The notes beneath the pieces are model-generated. The model was not told the DNA's origin, made no database searches, and saw nothing but the letters and a program-made list of their open reading frames with translations. From contig JAIBDA010000002.1 in NCBI GenBank assembly GCA_024679635.1, forward strand, positions 1 to 29,092: a DNA stretch of 29,092 nt, in the 5' to 3' direction. Position numbers and translations under genes: made by a program. Shown here piece after piece: positions 26,433-29,092 of this stretch; the stretch's first letter is position 1, and each line of letters starts with the position of its first letter. This DNA is from Amphritea sp. (GTDB lineage Bacteria; Pseudomonadota; Gammaproteobacteria; Pseudomonadales; Nitrincolaceae).

Positions 26433-26474
26433 ATGTTGTATTTATTACTCAAACTGAGATATTTGTTTGAATAG
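26433..26474 (+). CDS. 13-codon leucine-rich leader ORF
   Basis: The ATG at 26433 follows one of the strongest ribosome binding sites in the window (GGGGGGAGG, ending seven bases before it). It encodes only MLYLLLKLRYLFE before a TAG. Six of the 13 residues are leucine, using TTG, TTA, CTC and CTG codons. A 6-base inverted repeat (26479-26507) begins four bases after the stop, and the next gene's start is 55 bases downstream. This layout resembles a leader peptide or small membrane-active peptide, but it has no T tract for classical attenuation. Expression is not shown. Confidence 0.4.
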   Translation: MLYLLLKLRYLFE

Positions 26475-26478
26475 GGCT

Positions 26479-26507
26479 CTGCGTCGTTGGCAAGGATTGG
26501 CACGCAG
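26479..26507 (+). repeat. Inverted repeat enclosing a TTGGCA direct repeat
   Basis: CTGCGT at 26479-26484 pairs with ACGCAG at 26502-26507. Inside, TTGGCA occurs at 26487 and 26497, exactly 10 bases apart. It could be a leader RNA structure or a regulator binding site for the gene at 26529. Confidence 0.4.
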
Positions 26508-26528
26508 TAAATGAAACCAGGGGTGAAA

Positions 26529-27065
26529 ATGGATAAAAATAATACTGCACTAAAGGCTGGTTCATATCAGAGCAAAACTTCAATAGTAGGAGGGGGTATG
26601 CCGACTAGCTTGCGCGCCAGTTACGATGCCGATGAACTGGCAGAAAAGTTGGGATTCGTGTCTTTTTCAACTGATTTTCTGATTCGTTGTTATCGTGTGT
26701 TTGATGGTGATATTAAATCAGCGATTATCTTTAACGTAATCTCTTTGTGGGCTTTGCGTCAGCGAGAGGGATCAGAGGAACAGCAGGAAGTTGCTGGTTT
26801 TTCCTGTAATAATCACTCCATCAGTATCGCAACAGGTATTCCTTACGAGACTGTGCGCCGTAAGGTTAAGGCGATGGTTGAAAACGGGTGGCTGGAATTT
26901 AGCGATTCATCTCACGTTGTACTTAATTCAGATAAGTGGCGTGAAGTCTTGGGTGAAGTGATAGACCCCGAACGTTGTGTTGTTGGTTATGTACGAAGTA
27001 CTGATGTTGCCCCCAGTTTTTCTGGTCGCGAGCGACGAGGTACACCTTCAGATCGTCGCAGCTGA
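26529..27065 (+). CDS. Unrecognised protein with winged-helix-like segment
   Basis: A 178-residue cytoplasmic protein of unknown family. A region of about 45 residues in the second half (SISIATGIPYETVRRKVKAMVENGWLE... split here as helix, turn, TVRRKVKAM recognition helix, then a strand pair) looks like a winged helix of the kind in MarR- or CRP-type regulators. The first half has a hydrophobic helix (IIFNVISLWAL) that could form a core or dimer interface. Two in-frame starts have good ribosome sites: ATG 26529 after AGGGG, and ATG 26598 after a perfect AGGAGG. An ATG at 26511 has none. It ends in a terminator, so it is a one-gene unit. Confidence 0.7.
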   Translation: MDKNNTALKAGSYQSKTSIVGGGMPTSLRASYDADELAEKLGFVSFSTDFLIRCYRVFDGDIKSAIIFNVISLWALRQREGSEEQQEVAGFSCNNHSISIATGIPYETVRRKVKAMVENGWLEFSDSSHVVLNSDKWREVLGEVIDPERCVVGYVRSTDVAPSFSGRERRGTPSDRRS

Positions 27066-27083
27066 ACTATGTATGTTTTACAG

Positions 27084-27107
27084 AGGGTCGCAATCGCGGC
27101 CCTTTTT
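27084..27107 (+). terminator. Rho-independent terminator after the winged-helix-like gene
   Basis: GGGTCGC pairs with GCGGCCC (one G-T wobble, loop AATC) and is followed by TTTTT, 19 bases past the stop. Confidence 0.85.
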
Positions 27108-27225
27108 ATTGCGCGTATCTTTTCTCGTCATTCAGATCAGCTTTTCAGCAGAAAAAGATTGCCTCTCGGCTCGATCTTCGGTCAAATTTGAACTTCTTTA
27201 TACCTTGCCTCAAGGAACAGTGTAG

Positions 27226-27858
27226 ATGTCAGACAGTGAATTATTCGAGCAGGTAGCGGAAGAAATTTATCGGCAGGGTTATTCTGTACTGAGTAATGCT
27301 TTGCCTGCGGAGCTTTGTAACTCCCTGGCTGAAGAAGTCAGGCGTTTGCCCTCGGAGCGTTTTAGCCGGGCGGGTATAGGCCGTCAGGAAGCGCATCTAA
27401 AAGCTGAAGTAATACGCCGGGATGAGATCTGCTGGATAGATAATTCCACTGCAGCAGGTCATGACTGGCTCGAGTGGGCCGGAGGGCTTAAACACGCGAT
27501 AAATCGGCGTTTGTTCCTGGGTTTGTTCTCGTTCGAGAGCCATTATGCCCATTACCAGACCGGTGATTTTTATAAAGTGCATCTGGACGCGTTCAGAGGC
27601 CAGCAAAACCGCGTGCTGACAGTCGTAACTTATCTTAATCCTGACTGGAACCCTGAAGATGGTGGAGAGCTGGTCATCTATCCCGAAAAGGGCAGCACTC
27701 CTTTGATGAAAGTGATGCCTGAATTTGGCACCCTGGTGGTGTTTCTCAGTGAAGAGTTTCCCCATGAGGTCTTGCCTGCTCAAACTGATCGTTACAGTAT
27801 TGCTGGCTGGTACCGTATCAACAGCTCTGACAGCAGCAGGATTGATCCTGAAGCCTGA
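27226..27858 (+). CDS. 2-oxoglutarate/Fe(II)-dependent oxygenase, prolyl hydroxylase (PHD/SM-20) type
   Basis: A 210-residue soluble dioxygenase. The iron ligands are His119 and Asp121 (YKVHLDAF) and His180 (FPHEVLP), and Arg189 (RYSIAGWYR) is the likely 2-oxoglutarate anchor. The intervening TVVTYLNPDWNPEDGGEL matches the core strands of HIF prolyl hydroxylases, and the Asp-to-His distance (59) and His-to-Arg distance (9) equal those I recall for human PHD2. In Pseudomonas a related enzyme (PPHD) was reported to hydroxylate EF-Tu; the substrate here is unknown. The ATG follows AAGGA nine bases upstream. It stands alone and converges on the hydrolase gene. Confidence 0.9.
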   Translation: MSDSELFEQVAEEIYRQGYSVLSNALPAELCNSLAEEVRRLPSERFSRAGIGRQEAHLKAEVIRRDEICWIDNSTAAGHDWLEWAGGLKHAINRRLFLGLFSFESHYAHYQTGDFYKVHLDAFRGQQNRVLTVVTYLNPDWNPEDGGELVIYPEKGSTPLMKVMPEFGTLVVFLSEEFPHEVLPAQTDRYSIAGWYRINSSDSSRIDPEA

Positions 27859-27876
27859 TGCTGTCAGAGAGCTCTG

Positions 27877-28611
27877 TTATTTAAGCGTCGTTGCAAGATA
27901 GTGACTGAAACGCTGCCAGGATTTAGTGTCAGCATCTTTGCGATAACGCTCTGAGCCAAAAACAGTGAAAGCATGGGGTGCACCGCTATAGGTGATCATT
28001 TCGTGGGACACCTTACTGCCTTCAAGTTCGCTGGCCAGTGCTGCAAATTGATCCATGGTAATAGCGGTGTCGGCGCTGCCATGCATAATAAGCATTGATC
28101 CCTGGGTTTGTGAGTAGTCCTGCCCTTCAGGGGTTTTCAGACCGCCGTGAAATGTTGCAAAGCCTTTAAGTGCAGCGCCAGAGCGAGCCATCTCTAAAAC
28201 AGCAGCGCCACCAAAACAGTAGCCCATCGCGACACTGTTATCTGTGTTACCACCCAACTCTTTGGCTTTGCTCATCGCCCCTTCAAGCAGGCTTCTCATT
28301 TTCTCCCGGTCTTTGTAAAGCTCACCGGTGTGCTGTTTCTTATCGGTGACTTCGGTGGGTCTGACACCCGCGCCAAAAAGGTCTGCTGCAAAGACTGCAT
28401 ATCCCATATCTGCCAGCATGTCGGCGCGTTTGACTTCATAATCGGTTAAACCATCCCAATCGTGTACCAATAGCACCATCGGCGCACCTTGGCCTGGGCT
28501 GGTGTAATAGCCCTCATAATCAAGACCGTTTACCTGATATTTAACGATGCTGCCGGCCTGAACGGCCGTTGAAAGAAAAAGGGAAAGCCCCAGCATAGAA
28601 AGGTAATTCAT
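27877..28611 (-). CDS. Dienelactone hydrolase family protein with signal peptide
   Basis: A 244-residue alpha/beta hydrolase of the dienelactone hydrolase family. The probable catalytic triad is Cys132 in GYCFGG, Asp181 in HGSADTAI and His213 in SGAPHAF. From the ATG at 28611 the first 19 residues (MNYLSMLGLSLFLSTAVQA) form a signal peptide, so the protein is probably periplasmic; a longer frame to 28710 would bury this signal and is rejected. GGGTGA lies just ahead of the ATG. The substrate cannot be read from sequence; dienelactone itself is only the family's name-giving case. Confidence 0.88.
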   Translation of the reverse strand: MNYLSMLGLSLFLSTAVQAGSIVKYQVNGLDYEGYYTSPGQGAPMVLLVHDWDGLTDYEVKRADMLADMGYAVFAADLFGAGVRPTEVTDKKQHTGELYKDREKMRSLLEGAMSKAKELGGNTDNSVAMGYCFGGAAVLEMARSGAALKGFATFHGGLKTPEGQDYSQTQGSMLIMHGSADTAITMDQFAALASELEGSKVSHEMITYSGAPHAFTVFGSERYRKDADTKSWQRFSHYLATTLK

Positions 28612-28715
28612 ATCGTTCACCCGACATTGTTGTATTGAGTTGGTATTAAGTTTGGAAAAATATTGATATTTGTCCAGCACGTTGACGAGTGTTACGGCAT
28701 AACGGGGCAATAAAA

Positions 28716-28728
28716 TCCGAAAATCGGA
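28716..28728. repeat. Inverted repeat TCCGA-AAA-TCGGA in the divergent gap
   Basis: A short perfect inverted repeat lies about 105 bases from the hydrolase start and 100 bases from the glycosyltransferase start. It could be an operator; it is short enough to occur by chance. Confidence 0.25.
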
Positions 28729-28828
28729 CTAAATAGATAATTGAGCAGAGAGCTGCGAACAGTTTTCGATTTTATCTCTGTCGGTGATAACATACAGACC
28801 ATCAATGAGAACGTACTAAGGACTGGCA

Positions 28829-29092
28829 GTGTCCCATATAGACAGATCAACTTCAGCATCCCGAAACTTCCTTTGGTTACTGACGGGTTATATAGTGCTG
28901 CACCTGTTTATCCGCTTGGGGATGGGGGGAACTCTGGAGTTGGATGAGGCAGAACAGATCATTCTGGGTCAGCAGCTTGAGTTGGGTTATAACACTCAGC
29001 CGCCTCTGTATACATGGATTCAATGGCTGTTTTTCCAGTTGCTGGGTACCGGTGTTTTTGCACTGGCACTATTAAAGTCATTCCTGCTCTTC
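28829..29092 (+). CDS. ArnT/PMT-family membrane glycosyltransferase, N-terminal part (3' truncated)
   Basis: A frame open to the end of the window (88 codons) starts at GTG 28829 with AAGGA six bases ahead. The N-terminus shows a membrane helix (FLWLLTGYIVLHLFI), then LELDEAEQ, which has the acidic pair of the first periplasmic loop of GT39/GT83 transferases, then NTQPPLYTWIQ and a second membrane helix. These transferases move sugars from undecaprenyl phosphate to lipid A, proteins or other acceptors. The GTG start explains why it is easily missed. The acceptor and sugar cannot be judged from this part. Confidence 0.8.
   Translation, partial: MSHIDRSTSASRNFLWLLTGYIVLHLFIRLGMGGTLELDEAEQIILGQQLELGYNTQPPLYTWIQWLFFQLLGTGVFALALLKSFLLF

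Noticed and set aside
26487..26502. TTGGCA repeat as a sigma-54 promoter
   Set aside because: The distance from GG to the downstream GC is one base short of the sigma-54 spacing and the -12 part does not read TTGC.
27865..27876. CAGAG-AG-CTCTG between the oxygenase and hydrolase genes as a terminator
   Set aside because: The loop of two bases is too small, the stem is only five pairs, and no T tract follows on either strand.
28741..28947. 68-codon plus-strand frame before the glycosyltransferase
   Set aside because: TTG start without a ribosome site, and it overlaps the better supported GTG-started transferase frame.

Overview
The window reads as a chromosomal core segment of a marine gammaproteobacterium, most likely an Oceanospirillales-type organism. 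This is inferred from gene content and order: gltB-gltD-hemE and nrdR-ribD-ribE-ribBX-ribH-nusB-thiL-pgpA ... ribA / dxs-ispA-xseB resemble Pseudomonas-type arrangements as I recall them. The flagellar stator genes are of the sodium-driven PomA/PomB type. No species can be named from the sequence alone. I see no tRNA, rRNA, CRISPR array, insertion sequence or prophage.

Layout. 1-4.8 kb: 3' end of gltB, then gltD (ammonia assimilation), hemE (haem) and a beta-carbonic anhydrase. 4.8-10.2 kb: metY on the minus strand (direct sulfhydrylation to homocysteine), radA (recombination), a single-domain PilZ protein and the ABC-F translation factor ettA. 10.2-17.4 kb, plus strand: glyA, then a compact nrdR-ribDE-ribBX-ribH-nusB-thiL-pgpA operon. 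17.5-19.9 kb: a secreted PepSY protein followed by a PhoP/PhoQ-like two-component system, lying between pgpA and ribA. 20.0-23.6 kb: ribA converges on an xseB-ispA-dxs isoprenoid operon. 23.8-25.6 kb: pomA-pomB behind a FliA-type promoter. 25.6-29.1 kb, the least ordinary part: cytochrome c5, two unrecognised small genes (one with a winged-helix-like segment), a PHD-type 2-oxoglutarate oxygenase, a secreted dienelactone hydrolase-like protein and the start of an ArnT/PMT-type membrane glycosyltransferase cut by the window edge.

How the genes fit together. The RibB protein carries a GTP cyclohydrolase II-like C-terminal half that has lost its zinc cysteines (a RibBX form), and a complete RibA is encoded 5 kb downstream, so the riboflavin pathway from GTP and ribulose-5-phosphate to lumazine and riboflavin is covered by functional enzymes. 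Dxs and IspA make isoprenoid precursors and farnesyl diphosphate; this Dxs lacks about 31 residues of a loop present in E. coli Dxs. Convergent gene pairs share symmetrical hairpins with A and T tracts on both sides.

Most worth a second look: the Dxs deletion, the RibBX/RibA pair, a leucine-rich 13-codon leader ORF with a near-ideal ribosome binding site ahead of an orphan helix-turn-helix gene, the PepSY-two-component module with a hexamer-N5-hexamer direct repeat in its promoter region, and an oxygenase whose iron and 2-oxoglutarate ligands are spaced as in HIF prolyl hydroxylases.
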